Below, piece after piece: positions 16,499 to 24,698 of a stretch of 52,247 nt of DNA (positions are counted from its first letter, which is position 1; each line of letters begins with the position of its first letter). A model generated the notes under the pieces. It made no database searches. It was not told the DNA's origin and was given only the letters and a program-made list of their open reading frames with translations. The DNA is from Halorubrum ezzemoulense DSM 17463 (lineage in GTDB: Archaea; Halobacteriota; Halobacteria; Halobacteriales; Haloferacaceae): positions 1-52,247 of the forward strand of contig NZ_NEDJ01000018.1 in NCBI RefSeq assembly GCF_002114285.1. The letters run 5' to 3'. Both the position numbers and the translations under genes were made by a program.

Positions 16499-16783
16499 TC
16501 ACTCCTCACCGTACGGGTACCGCGCCGTCGACCCGCATTCCGTACACCGGACGACCACGCGCCCGGGTCGCGTCCGGACGCGGCTCGTCTTGCCGGGGCG
16601 GAGGTAGACGGCGCAGTCGTCGCAGGCGCGCCGTGAGAGCTCGGCGGGAACGCCGCAGCGGTTGCGCTCGGCGATCCGGCGGGCGCGGGCGACGTACTCG
16701 CGGGCGCGATCGTACTCGTCGTCGACGACGGCCTCGCGAGCGAGCGCGAACAGCCGCTCGATCCGCTCCGCCGGGATGCCCAT
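16499..16783 (-). CDS. rnp4: Ribonuclease P protein component 4
   Basis: 94 residues, the usual size of archaeal Rpp21. The N-terminal helices MGIPAERIERLFALAREAVVDDEYDRAREYVARARRIAERN are typical, and four cysteines (RACDDCAVY near residue 53 and VRCTECGSTARYPYGEE at the end) bind the structural zinc. It assembles with Rpp29 on the specificity domain of RNase P RNA and helps mature tRNA 5' ends. It is divergent from the Trm112 gene, so two RNA-related genes share the 142-bp intergenic region. Confidence 0.95.
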   Translation of the reverse strand: MGIPAERIERLFALAREAVVDDEYDRAREYVARARRIAERNRCGVPAELSRRACDDCAVYLRPGKTSRVRTRPGRVVVRCTECGSTARYPYGEE

Positions 16784-16894
16784 GTCACCGAGGGCGGCGC
16801 GCGGCGCCAAAGAGGTTGTTATCCGGGTCGGGCGGGGCGGCCGCCCGGACCGTGCCGACGCTCCGGACGCGGGGCGCCGGCCGGGACCCGCACG

Positions 16895-16904
16895 CTTTTT
16901 TATC
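16895..16904 (+). promoter_or_regulatory. TATA box of the Trm112-like gene
   Basis: CTTTTTTATC is centred 26 bp before the ATG at 16926 in otherwise GC-rich DNA, the spacing for a leaderless transcript. Confidence 0.6.
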
Positions 16905-16925
16905 GGTCCGACCCAACCGAGCGAT

Positions 16926-17120
16926 ATGAAAGAATCCCTGATGGACGTGATCTGCTGTCCGCTCGACAAGGCGACTCTCGAACTCGACGTCGACGACGCG
17001 GACGACGAGGAGGTCCTCGCCGGGACGCTCACCTGTACGGAGTGCGGCGAGACGTACCCCATCGAAGACGGGATCCCGAACCTCCGCCCGCCGGACATGC
17101 GCGAGGAGGCGGCTGCGTAG
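16926..17120 (+). CDS. Trm112 family methyltransferase activator
   Basis: 64 residues. MKESLMDVICCPLDKATLEL at the N-terminus and TCTECGETYPIEDGIPNLRPP at the C-terminus give the zinc-ribbon cysteines and the GIPxL motif of the Trm112/UPF0434 family. In archaea Trm112 is a small partner that stabilises and activates several SAM methyltransferases acting on tRNA, rRNA and release factors; work in Haloferax supports a hub role. It has its own leaderless promoter. Confidence 0.9.
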   Translation: MKESLMDVICCPLDKATLELDVDDADDEEVLAGTLTCTECGETYPIEDGIPNLRPPDMREEAAA

Positions 17121-17226
17121 GGGGTTCCGCTCCGGAGCGGCGGGAGCGGATCCGCCCCGAGGCGCCGACCGCGGCGACGGCCTCCGGCGGTCGACGCCGC
17201 CGCCCGAACTCCTCGCTCGTGTGAAT

Positions 17227-17236
17227 CTTTTTTTAG
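17227..17236 (+). promoter_or_regulatory. TATA box supporting the GTG start at 17258
   Basis: CTTTTTTTAG is centred about 26 bp upstream of the GTG at 17258. This spacing favours that start over the in-frame GTG at 17246. Confidence 0.55.
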
Positions 17237-17257
17237 TGCGGGGTCGTGGTTCCACCC

Positions 17258-17836
17258 GTGCCGACACTCGACGTCGAACTGAACGGGGAGGCGGTCCACG
17301 ACATCGACGCGCCGGACTCGTTCGTCACCGACGGGCCGTTCCCGGTCGTGCTCGAGAACAGCGGCCGCTCGACGCACGTCCACCTTCACTTCGACGACGA
17401 GCTGGACCGGGTGGCGACGCTCGACGAGGGGAACCACTTCGTCGCCGACGAGGCCACCCGTCACGTCCACGTGTCGACCGCCGACGTCGACGAGCGGGTC
17501 CGCGGCAAGCTGAAGATCGTCACCGGCTACGGGTCGAACACGCGCTACGTCGACGTGCGGGTCGATCCGTCGCCCGACTCCCCGAGCGAGCCCGTCGCCG
17601 TCGACGAGACGCTCTCCGCCCCCCCGGAGCAGACGGAGGTGCCGCCCGGGCAGCGCGCGGTGAACGCGCTCGACCGACTCGTTCGGCGCGGCGGGGTCGC
17701 GGGCGCGGCGTTCGGGCTGATCGCGGTCGTCGCCGCAGTGGGGGTCGCGCTCGCCGCCGACAGCGCCGTCGTCTGGCTCGCGGTGGGGGTCGCGCTGATG
17801 ACCGCGTTCGGCGCGGTGCTGCTCGCGGTGACGTGA
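17258..17836 (+). CDS. Uncharacterised haloarchaeal protein with two C-terminal membrane helices
   Basis: 192 residues from GTG 17258. Residues 1-110 form an all-beta-looking domain (TLDVELNGEAVHDIDAP, PFPVVLENSGRSTHVHLHFDDEL, GKLKIVTGYGSNTRYVDVRVDP). A proline-rich linker follows, and then two hydrophobic segments (VAGAAFGLIAVVAAVGVAL and AVVWLAVGVALMTAFGAVLLAV). The beta part recalls Ig-like or CARDB-like domains; with the C-terminal hairpin anchor it probably sits on the cytoplasmic face, since there is no signal peptide. I recall such proteins being widespread in haloarchaea under a DUF label, with no function. Confidence 0.75.
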   Translation: MPTLDVELNGEAVHDIDAPDSFVTDGPFPVVLENSGRSTHVHLHFDDELDRVATLDEGNHFVADEATRHVHVSTADVDERVRGKLKIVTGYGSNTRYVDVRVDPSPDSPSEPVAVDETLSAPPEQTEVPPGQRAVNALDRLVRRGGVAGAAFGLIAVVAAVGVALAADSAVVWLAVGVALMTAFGAVLLAVT

Positions 17837-17936
17837 GGCGACGCGGGTCGCCGTCCCGCCCGTTCCCCCGCGCGCGGTCCGCGTCCTCTCAGTCGGGATC
17901 CGCGCGCTTTTAACCGTCCCGGCGGAACGAAACGCC

Positions 17937-18125
17937 ATGAGCTTCGAGAAGGAAGACGAAGTCGTGCTCCACGACAAACACAGCGAGTACGACGGCGAGT
18001 CGGGCACGATCACGCAGGTGATGGAGACCATGTTCGGCGACGCGACGTACACGGTCAGCTTCGAGGACGGCCAGGAGACGGGCGTCCCCGAGGACGCGCT
18101 CGACGCCGTCGAGAGCGAGGAGTAA
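17937..18125 (+). CDS. Small acidic SH3/KOW-like protein
   Basis: 62 residues: EKEDEVVLHDKHSEYDGESG, then TITQVMETMFGDATYTVSFEDGQETGVPEDALD. The alternating strands around GxxGxI and YTVSFEDGQ resemble a single SH3-like or KOW barrel, as in DUF1918-type proteins. A TATA-like CTTTTAAC precedes it at about 17908. It lies only 21 bp upstream of the RNA-binding protein gene and may be co-transcribed with it. Function unknown. Confidence 0.75.
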   Translation: MSFEKEDEVVLHDKHSEYDGESGTITQVMETMFGDATYTVSFEDGQETGVPEDALDAVESEE

Positions 18126-18146
18126 CGCCGCCCCCACCCGTCCCGC

Positions 18147-18584
18147 ATGCCGAAAGTCCCCTTCCACTACGTCGACCTCCGCGCGTTCTCGTACGCCACC
18201 GAAGACGTCAAACGGGTCGAGCAGGCGCTGTACTCCCTCCTCCCCGACGAGGTCGAACTCGACCGCGTCGAGAACGTGGGGCACCACGGGGACCGCATCG
18301 TCGTGCTCTCGGCGCGGGTCGAGCGGGCCGACGAGATGCGACACGTGTTAGACCGGCTCGCAGAGCTGGAGGACCTCGACCGCGTCCTCGACGAGCTCGA
18401 CGAGCGGGTCGACGACAACTGCGCGCTGTTCCTCCGCCTCGACAAACAGGCGGCGTTCCGCGACGAGGTCCGCCTCGGCCCGGGTCTCACCGTCCGCACG
18501 AAGGTCGAGGCGTACCCGGCGAAGAAGGAGAAGGCGGTCGCGAACGCCCGCGAGACGCTCTCGCGGCTGGCCGACGACGGCTGA
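18147..18584 (+). CDS. RNA-binding protein, COG1325 type (predicted exosome-associated)
   Basis: 145 residues beginning MPKVPFHYVDLRAFSYATEDVKRVEQAL and continuing with VENVGHHGDRIVVLSARVERADEMRHVLDRLAEL and DDNCALFLRLDKQAAFRDEVRLG. These are the conserved blocks of the archaeal RNA_binding family (COG1325), often encoded near exosome or ribosomal genes and predicted to bind RNA. No enzymatic motif is present. The upstream SH3-like gene is 21 bp away. Confidence 0.88.
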   Translation: MPKVPFHYVDLRAFSYATEDVKRVEQALYSLLPDEVELDRVENVGHHGDRIVVLSARVERADEMRHVLDRLAELEDLDRVLDELDERVDDNCALFLRLDKQAAFRDEVRLGPGLTVRTKVEAYPAKKEKAVANARETLSRLADDG

Positions 18585-18706
18585 CAGACTACTGCTCGGC
18601 GACAACTGATCGACGACGGCCGCGCGATCGAGCCGCGCTCTCCCGGTCGCGTGCCCCGGCCGCACCCGCGGCGTGACTTTTTCACCCGTCCCGTCGATGT
18701 CACGTC

Positions 18707-20134
18707 ATGACCGATCCGTTCGTGGTCGTCGGCGCCGACGCGGCTGGATTGAGCGCGGCCAGCAAGTTCCGTCGCGAGGCGCCCGACCGAGAGGTCGTCG
18801 TCTTCGAGAAGGGTCGCTGGATCTCGTACGCCTACTGCGGGATGCCGTACTTCATCGCCCGCTACGTCGACCGCATGTCGGACCTCCTGTCGCTGTCGCC
18901 GAGCGAGGTCGACGAGCGGGGGATCGACCTCCGACGCGGCCGCGAGGTGGTCGCCGTCGACCCCGACGCGAAGCGCGTCACGGTCGAGACGGCCGACGGT
19001 GATCGAGTCGAGCAGGCGTACGGCGACCTCCTCGTCGCCACCGGCGCGCGCGCCGACTCCGGCCCCTTCGACGTGCGCGGCCTCGACGGCGCGTTCACGC
19101 TTCACGACATGGACGCGGCGGCCGCCATCGACGCGTACGTCGCGGACCCCGACGACTACGACTCGGACCGCGTCGACGTGAGCGCGGTCGACCGCGACCG
19201 CGTCGAGCGCAACGCGGCGATGCCGGCCCCCGAGACCGCCGCGGTCGTCGGCGGCGGGTACGTCGGCGTCGAGGTCGCCGAGGCGCTCTCGGAGCGCGGG
19301 GTCGACGTCCGCGTCTTCCACCGGTCCGGGCACCTCCTCTCGCCGTTCGGCGAGGCGGTCGGGAACCGCGTCGAAACCGCGCTCGAGGCCGAGGGCGTCA
19401 GCGTTCGCACCGACGCCCCGGTCGAGGCGCTCGTCGGCGACGAGCGGATCGAGGCGATCGACGTCGGCGGCGACCGCGTTCCGGTCGACATGGCCGTCGT
19501 CGGGGTCGGGATTCGACCGAACACCGAACTGCTCGACGGCACCGGGGTCGACCTCGGACCGGGCGGCGCGGTCCGGGTGGACGACCACGGCCGGACTAGC
19601 CTCCCGGACGTGTACGCGGCGGGCGACTGCGCGACCGCGCGCCACGCGGTGACGGGCGAGCCCGACTGGATGCCCCTCGGACTCACCGCGAACCGCGCCG
19701 GTCGCGCGATCGGTGCGACGGTCGCGGGGGATCCCGCGCCGGTCGGGGACATCGCGGGCACGGCGGCGGTGAAGGCGTTCGACACCGAGGGGGCCCGGGT
19801 CGGGATCCTCGACCCCGAGGCGGCCGAGGCGGCTGGGTTCGACCCGGTCAGCGAGACGGTGACCGCGGGGTCGCGCTCCGGCTACTACCCCGGTGCGGCC
19901 GAGACCGAGGTGACGCTCGTCGCCGACCGCGACACGGGGCGACTCCTCGGCGGGAGCGTCGTCGGCACCGACCGCGCGGCGATCCGGATCGACACGCTCG
20001 CGACCGCGATCGAGGCGGACATGACCGTTCCCGAGGTAGAGCGCCTCGACCTCGCGTACGCGCCGCCGTTCAGTCCGGTGTGGGACCCGATACTGGTCGC
20101 CGCGAAGGTGTTGAACGGAAAAATCGAGGACTGA
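18707..20134 (+). CDS. FAD-dependent CoA-disulfide reductase / NADH oxidase-like enzyme
   Basis: 475 residues. It starts FVVVGADAAGLSAASKFRR (FAD motif), has the single redox cysteine in SYAYCGMPYF near residue 44 as in CoA-disulfide reductase and NADH oxidase, an NAD(P)H motif AVVGGGYVGVEVAEALSERG near residue 181, the FAD-side VYAAGDCA motif near 302, and a dimerisation domain at the C-terminus. An acidic insert of about 25 residues after DMDAAAAIDAY is a haloadaptive feature. It likely reduces CoA disulfide or a similar low-molecular-weight disulfide with NAD(P)H. It is monocistronic. Confidence 0.9.
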   Translation: MTDPFVVVGADAAGLSAASKFRREAPDREVVVFEKGRWISYAYCGMPYFIARYVDRMSDLLSLSPSEVDERGIDLRRGREVVAVDPDAKRVTVETADGDRVEQAYGDLLVATGARADSGPFDVRGLDGAFTLHDMDAAAAIDAYVADPDDYDSDRVDVSAVDRDRVERNAAMPAPETAAVVGGGYVGVEVAEALSERGVDVRVFHRSGHLLSPFGEAVGNRVETALEAEGVSVRTDAPVEALVGDERIEAIDVGGDRVPVDMAVVGVGIRPNTELLDGTGVDLGPGGAVRVDDHGRTSLPDVYAAGDCATARHAVTGEPDWMPLGLTANRAGRAIGATVAGDPAPVGDIAGTAAVKAFDTEGARVGILDPEAAEAAGFDPVSETVTAGSRSGYYPGAAETEVTLVADRDTGRLLGGSVVGTDRAAIRIDTLATAIEADMTVPEVERLDLAYAPPFSPVWDPILVAAKVLNGKIED

Positions 20135-20170
20135 ACGGCGGCGACGGCGGTGCGGCCCGGACGAAGTCGC

Positions 20171-20638
20171 TCACTCCCGTATCCGACCGACGAGGAACCC
20201 GACCACCGCCGCCGCGAAGCCGACCGCGACCGCAGCGGCGGCGGCGAGCGCGAGCGGCGCGGTGACCGCCGAGAGGGGCGGGCCGCCGAGGCCGCCCGGG
20301 ACCGCGTACGGCGTCGGTCCGAGCCCCCGCAGCAGGGACCCTGCGAAGGGCCCGTACGCGAGGAGGGCCGTCGGGAGGGCGCCGCCTCCGGTCGCGGCGA
20401 ACGCGACCGCGCCGACCGCCGCCACCGCGGCGAGGACGCCGGTGGTCGCCGGGGCGCCGACGCCGACCGCCGCCGTCGCGTCGAAGGCGACGTACGACAG
20501 CGCGAGCCCGACCGCGCTCCACACCGTCGCTCGCTCGAAGCCCGTCTCGCCGAGCGCGATCCGCCGGAGCGCCGCGCGACCGGAAGTGGCACCATCGGCC
20601 CCGCTCGCGTCGCCCTCGGTCGCGTTCGCGTCGGTCAT
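20171..20638 (-). CDS. Membrane protein of unknown function, coupled to coaD
   Basis: 155 residues: a polar, acidic and Ala-rich N-terminus of about 35 residues, then four or so hydrophobic segments (VWSAVGLALSYVAFDATAAV, TGVLAAVAAVGAVAFAATGG, LPTALLAYGPFAGSLLRGL and the C-terminal LALAAAAAVAVGFAAAVVGFLVGRI). The ATG overlaps the coaD stop (ATGA), so it is translated with CoaD. I do not recognise the family and would not infer a CoA role from coupling alone. Confidence 0.7.
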   Translation of the reverse strand: MTDANATEGDASGADGATSGRAALRRIALGETGFERATVWSAVGLALSYVAFDATAAVGVGAPATTGVLAAVAAVGAVAFAATGGGALPTALLAYGPFAGSLLRGLGPTPYAVPGGLGGPPLSAVTAPLALAAAAAVAVGFAAAVVGFLVGRIRE

Positions 20639-21129
20639 TCCGGTCGCGTCGCCCCCCGCCCCTCGCGGTCCGGGGTGAGGTTGCCGTGTTCGTCTATCTC
20701 GCCCGCGACGATCCGCGTCGAGGAGATGCGCTCGCCGTCCTCGGCCGCGACGTGGTCGACGACGACTAAGTCGAGGGGATCGCGCCCGCGCTCGCGACGG
20801 ATCTCGTTGATCCGCTCGCCGCCCGCCTTCGTCTCCGGGGAGACGATTAGCGCGTCGAACTCCGGCTCGACCGCGATGCCGGTCGGCTCCGTCAGCTCAC
20901 GGACCTCGTAGTCGCGCCCGTGCGACTCGGCCAGCGGCGCCAACTCCGCTTCGAGGTCGCGCTCGCGCCGGTCGAACGGGCGGACGTACCGGTCGACGTG
21001 GCGGGTCTCCGGCGCCAGCTCGTCGGAGGTGAGACCGACGGTGACGTCACCCAGCTCGAACGCCCGCTCGAACAGCTTGCGGTGGCCGTCGTGAACGGGG
21101 TCGAACGTACCTCCCAGCGCGACGTTCAT
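20635..21129 (-). CDS. coaD: Phosphopantetheine adenylyltransferase, archaeal type
   Basis: 164 residues. The nucleotidyltransferase motif MNVALGGTFDPVHDGHRKLFERAF (with HxGH replaced by HDGH) and the ISSTRI motif (GERISSTRIVAGEID) near residue 137 are those of archaeal/eukaryal PPAT. The enzyme joins 4'-phosphopantetheine and ATP to dephospho-CoA, the penultimate step of coenzyme A synthesis. The downstream membrane protein gene overlaps its stop. Confidence 0.95.
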   Translation of the reverse strand: MNVALGGTFDPVHDGHRKLFERAFELGDVTVGLTSDELAPETRHVDRYVRPFDRRERDLEAELAPLAESHGRDYEVRELTEPTGIAVEPEFDALIVSPETKAGGERINEIRRERGRDPLDLVVVDHVAAEDGERISSTRIVAGEIDEHGNLTPDREGRGATRPE

Positions 21130-21219
21130 GCCTCTCCGTTGCGCGGGTCAAACTTAAAACGTCCCGAACCGCGTCCCGGCCCGGTGAAGTCGGGCGGCGG
21201 GGCCGAGTCGTCGACCGGC

Positions 21220-21819
21220 TCAGTTCTCCGTCTCGTCGTCCGCTCCGTCGCCCTCCGCGCCGTCGTCGGCTTCGCCCACGCTGGCGTCGCCGCCCTCGTC
21301 CCCGCCGTCGCTCTCGGCGTCGACGGATATCTGGACGGGTTCGGTGTCGCCGTCGGGCGACTCGCCGCCGAGCCGCCGGTCGAGATTGAAGACGGCGTTC
21401 AGCTCCGCCTGAACGTCGCCGACGACGCCGCGGACCAGCTCGCTCGGCGCGATGGCCTCGTACTCGTAGGGGTTGTTGCCCGCCCCCTCCGCCTTTCGCT
21501 TGCCGCGCTCGACGGTCCCCTCGTCGTGGAGTTCGGCGAGCGCCTCGCGGACGGTGCTGGGGTAGAGGCCGGTCCCGTCCGCGACCTCGTCGCTCGTGCT
21601 GTGGGGGTTATCGCGCAGGTAGACGTAGATGCGCGCCCGGGTCTCGGTGTCGAGCAGCCACGCGAGCAGGTCGACGACGTTGTCGTCGAACCCCTTCACC
21701 GCCTGGTCGGCGCCCTCGCTGAGCCGCTCTTTCGTCTTCCGAAGCTCCTCCCGCGTCCGGTCCGTCGGCGACTCCTCCGGGTCGTCGACCGGCTCGGCGG
21801 CTGTGTCGTCCGTGGTCAT
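21220..21819 (-). CDS. Winged-helix transcriptional regulator
   Basis: 199 residues from ATG 21819. An acidic, coiled N-terminus (EELRKTKERLSEGADQAVKGFDDNVVDLLAWLLDTETRARIYVYLR) leads into a wHTH: NPHSTSDEVADGTGLYPSTVREALAELHDEGTVERGKRKAEGAGNNPYEYEAI, in which YPSTVREALAELHD is the recognition helix. The last 60 residues are low-complexity and highly acidic. The layout is that of haloarchaeal ArsR/TrmB-like regulators without a visible ligand domain. It lies between coaD and gshA, and all three are on the minus strand, but its targets are unknown. Confidence 0.85.
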   Translation of the reverse strand: MTTDDTAAEPVDDPEESPTDRTREELRKTKERLSEGADQAVKGFDDNVVDLLAWLLDTETRARIYVYLRDNPHSTSDEVADGTGLYPSTVREALAELHDEGTVERGKRKAEGAGNNPYEYEAIAPSELVRGVVGDVQAELNAVFNLDRRLGGESPDGDTEPVQISVDAESDGGDEGGDASVGEADDGAEGDGADDETEN

Positions 21820-21907
21820 ATCCGAAACAGGGGGCCACGCGGGCAAAAGGGTTTCTCGTCGCTTTCGTTCCGACGAAACGCTTCGACGCCGATCGTCCTG
21901 AGCGTCG

Positions 21908-22987
21908 TCAGGGTCTCACGAGGAGGTCCGAACACAGCGCGTCCACGCCCGACTCCTCGCGGATCCGGCGCTGGCGCGCGGCGCCGCTCTCCGCCTCGTA
22001 GACCTCGCGGATCCCCGAAATCCCGAGCCGGTCGCACTCGGCGTCGACGACCTCGCCGAGCGCGGTCGTTTCCTCGCCGTCGCGGTCGACGAACGCGGCG
22101 TCGTGGCCGTGACGGATCGCGCGCCACTTGTTCTCGTCGAGGAGTTCGCGGCGCAGGGAGCGGGGCGACTCACCGTCCTCGTACCGCTCGGCGTAGTCGA
22201 CGACCAGCGCACGGACGTACTCCGCGAGCGCGAGGGTGATCGCCGGGTCGCGTTGTACATCGGGCGCGCGGACCTCCACGGTCCCGTGCCCGGTGTGGGG
22301 GCGCACGTCGAACCACAGCTCGCCGCGGTCCGCGATGGACTCCGTCTCGACCATCCGGCGCTCGTACCGCTGGAAGGCGTCGAAGTCCTCGAAGGCGGAG
22401 GGGATCCCGGTGTTCGGGAGGTTCTCGAACACCTTGGCGCGGGCCGAGGCGAGCCCGGTGTCGAACCCGTTCCAGAACGGGGAGTTGGCCGACAGCGCGA
22501 GCAGCACCGGGCAGTGCCACCGTAGCCGGTTCGCGACCCAGACCGCCTTGTCCGCGTCGTCGACGCCGACGTGGACGTGGAGCCCCGCGGTCACGTTGCG
22601 GTGCTGGGGATACTGGATGCGGTCCAGCTGTGCCTGATACCGCGGCTTCTGGACGTGGTCGAGCTCGCGCCACTTCGCTGTCGGGTGGAGCCCCGCGGCC
22701 GCGATCCGGTAGCCGTCGGCGGCGGCGTGGTCGACGAGCGCCTCGCGGACCGTCGCGAGCGCCTCGGCGGGGTCGTCACCCTCCTCGATCGTTTCGGTCT
22801 GGGCCTCTATCGTACACTCGAACAGCTCGTGGTCGAACCCCTCCGGCACCGCCGCGGGCGGGTCGCGACCGTACACGAGGTCGTCGGTCCCGGACGTCGG
22901 GCGGCCCTCGGCATCGACGATGTAGAACTCCTCCTCGATGCCGAGCGTCCCCATCCGGGAGAACGCGTCCCGCGAACCGAGTTCCAT
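21908..22987 (-). CDS. gshA: Glutamate-cysteine ligase
   Basis: 359 residues of the GCS2 family. Key blocks are [18 protein letters not shown] near residue 14, [29 protein letters not shown] near residue 133, [33 protein letters not shown], and [21 protein letters not shown]. It ligates glutamate and cysteine to gamma-glutamylcysteine, which haloarchaea use as their main thiol instead of glutathione; no glutathione synthetase is nearby, consistent with that. The ATG at 22987 gives the family start. A TATA-like CTTATAAG (23012-23019, minus strand) lies about 28 bp upstream. Confidence 0.95.
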   Translation of the reverse strand: MELGSRDAFSRMGTLGIEEEFYIVDAEGRPTSGTDDLVYGRDPPAAVPEGFDHELFECTIEAQTETIEEGDDPAEALATVREALVDHAAADGYRIAAAGLHPTAKWRELDHVQKPRYQAQLDRIQYPQHRNVTAGLHVHVGVDDADKAVWVANRLRWHCPVLLALSANSPFWNGFDTGLASARAKVFENLPNTGIPSAFEDFDAFQRYERRMVETESIADRGELWFDVRPHTGHGTVEVRAPDVQRDPAITLALAEYVRALVVDYAERYEDGESPRSLRRELLDENKWRAIRHGHDAAFVDRDGEETTALGEVVDAECDRLGISGIREVYEAESGAARQRRIREESGVDALCSDLLVRP

Positions 22988-23184
22988 TACCGCTCCGTAC
23001 CGGTCGCTCGCTCTTATAAGGATTGGAAGGCGGAAGGCGCGGCGCCGTCGCTCTCCGACGAGCGCTCGGGCAGGTGAATCGAGTGGGAAGATCGAATCGG
23101 CCGAACCGCACTCCGCGCGTCGAAAACGAGTCGGCGGCGCGCGTTCGCGCGCCGGGGGCTGCGACGCTCGGTCCCGCGTCCCGT

Positions 23185-23742
23185 TCAGCCGAGGACGTAC
23201 CGGAGCGCCGGGACCTTCTCGACGAGCGCCTGCCCGCCGACCTGAATCTGCTCGATGTAGGCGTCGAGGCCGAGGACGCGGCCCGCGCCGAACGCGGCGA
23301 CGGTGAGGAACACCATCGCGTACACTAGCGTCGAGTCGAACAGGGCGAGGAAGTCGCCGCTCCACCCGCCGAGGTAGAACAGCGTCATCTGTATCGCCCC
23401 GCCCAGCGCGGCCAGGCGGACGAACGCGCCGAGGATCAGCGCCGTGCCGATCAGCAGCTGCGTCGCGGGCACGAACACGTTCGCGAACTCGACGAACCAC
23501 GGCGTCGACCCCATCGCGGCGTACAGGCCGCTGACCGGGCTCGCCGCGTCGGGCGCGTGGACGAGGTAACCGCTGGCGTCGAACGGCCACTCCGAGACCT
23601 TTCCGAGGCCCGCGAACAGGATCATCCCGCCGATGGTCGCCCGCAGCAGGACGATGAACAGCGCCGACAGCGAGTGCGCCTTCCCCAGTAACGTGATTCC
23701 GCCGAACTCGCCGCCGAACTCGTTTGTGGTCTTCGTGGACAT
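23185..23742 (-). CDS. DoxX family membrane protein
   Basis: 185 residues. The chain has a short polar start, then membrane segments including [66 protein letters not shown] and [26 protein letters not shown], the DoxX/TQO small-subunit layout with four helices. Related proteins belong to thiosulfate:quinone oxidoreductase or act in redox and detoxification complexes; no partner is encoded beside it. I chose ATG 23742 because a Shine-Dalgarno GAGGAG stands 7 nt upstream and a strong TATA follows. Confidence 0.88.
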   Translation of the reverse strand: MSTKTTNEFGGEFGGITLLGKAHSLSALFIVLLRATIGGMILFAGLGKVSEWPFDASGYLVHAPDAASPVSGLYAAMGSTPWFVEFANVFVPATQLLIGTALILGAFVRLAALGGAIQMTLFYLGGWSGDFLALFDSTLVYAMVFLTVAAFGAGRVLGLDAYIEQIQVGGQALVEKVPALRYVLG

Positions 23743-23749
23743 TGTGTCT

Positions 23750-23786
23750 CTCCTCACTTGCGAATACGCCGGACGAGTATATAAAC
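23750..23786 (-). promoter_or_regulatory. Promoter and Shine-Dalgarno site of the DoxX gene
   Basis: On the minus strand, GTTTATATAC (23777-23786) is a strong TATA box, and GAGGAG (23750-23755) lies 7 nt before the ATG. The expected RNA therefore has a short leader of about 15 nt, unlike the leaderless genes nearby. Confidence 0.65.
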
Positions 23787-23893
23787 CGGAAAGCGGGTTC
23801 CCCTTCGCCGAGACGAATTCGACCTGGCCCCCCATCTGTCGGGTCTTTAAATACAATCCCCGAACGTCATCGGATCGGACCGCTTCTCCGGGC

Positions 23894-24577
23894 TCACCAC
23901 GCCTCGCCGCTGGCGAGGTCGACCTCGGCGTCCCCCTTCTCTGAGGGACAGATGTCGGCGAGCACGCAGTCGGCGCAGTCGGGGTTGATCGCGGTACAGG
24001 TCGCGCGCCCGTGGTCGATCATGAGGTGAGTGAACTGCTGCCAGTCGCTCTCGGGGACGACGTCCAGCAGGTCCTGTTCGATCGCCTCTGGCCGTTCCTC
24101 CTCGGTGACCCCCAGCCGCCGCGTGAGCCGCTGGACGTGGGTGTCGACGACGATACCCTCGACCACGTCGTGGCCGTGCTGGAGGACGACGTTCGCGGTC
24201 TTGCGACCCACGCCCGCGAGGTCCGTCAGCTCGGACATCGTGTCCGGCACTTCGCCGTCGTGCTCCTCCGCGATGTCCGCGCACGCGGAGCGGATGTACT
24301 TCGCCTTGTTGTTGTAGTAGGTGATCGAGTTGATCGCCTCGGCCATCTCCTCTTGGGGCGCGTTCGCGTACTCCTCGGGCGTCTCGTACGTCTCGAACAG
24401 GTCTGCGCACACCTTGTTCACGCGCTCGTCCGTACACTGCGCGGAGAGGATCACCGCGATGAGCAGCTCCAGCCGATTCGAGTAGTTGAGCGAGATTGTC
24501 GAGTCGGGGTACTCCTCGTACAGCCGGTCGAGGACCTCGGCGACCTGCTCCTCACGCGGATCGAGTGGCGTTCCCAT
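23894..24577 (-). CDS. nth: Endonuclease III (DNA glycosylase/AP lyase)
   Basis: 227 residues, the family length. It contains LLIAVILSAQCTDERVNKVCADLF near residue 37, the helix-hairpin-helix LTDLAGVGRKTANVVL with catalytic Lys in GVGRKTANV, catalytic Asp in VVDTHVQRLTRRLGV, and the [4Fe-4S] ligands CTAINPDCADCVLADIC near residue 193. It removes oxidised pyrimidines and nicks the abasic site in base excision repair. The gene is divergent from pus10. Confidence 0.96.
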   Translation of the reverse strand: MGTPLDPREEQVAEVLDRLYEEYPDSTISLNYSNRLELLIAVILSAQCTDERVNKVCADLFETYETPEEYANAPQEEMAEAINSITYYNNKAKYIRSACADIAEEHDGEVPDTMSELTDLAGVGRKTANVVLQHGHDVVEGIVVDTHVQRLTRRLGVTEEERPEAIEQDLLDVVPESDWQQFTHLMIDHGRATCTAINPDCADCVLADICPSEKGDAEVDLASGEAW

Positions 24578-24698
24578 ACGAATCCCTCCGTCCGGGCGAC
24601 ATTGAACGATCCGACTGTGCGCCCCGCCGCGACGGATCGGCACGCCGCCCGCCCCGCCGAGTAGTAAGACAATTACCACGCGGCGCGCTGATGAGCGT

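Noticed and set aside
16499-18148. 549-residue minus-strand frame joining RNase P component 4 to upstream sequence
   Set aside because: Only the last 94 residues are a real protein; the upstream part overlaps three genes on the other strand.
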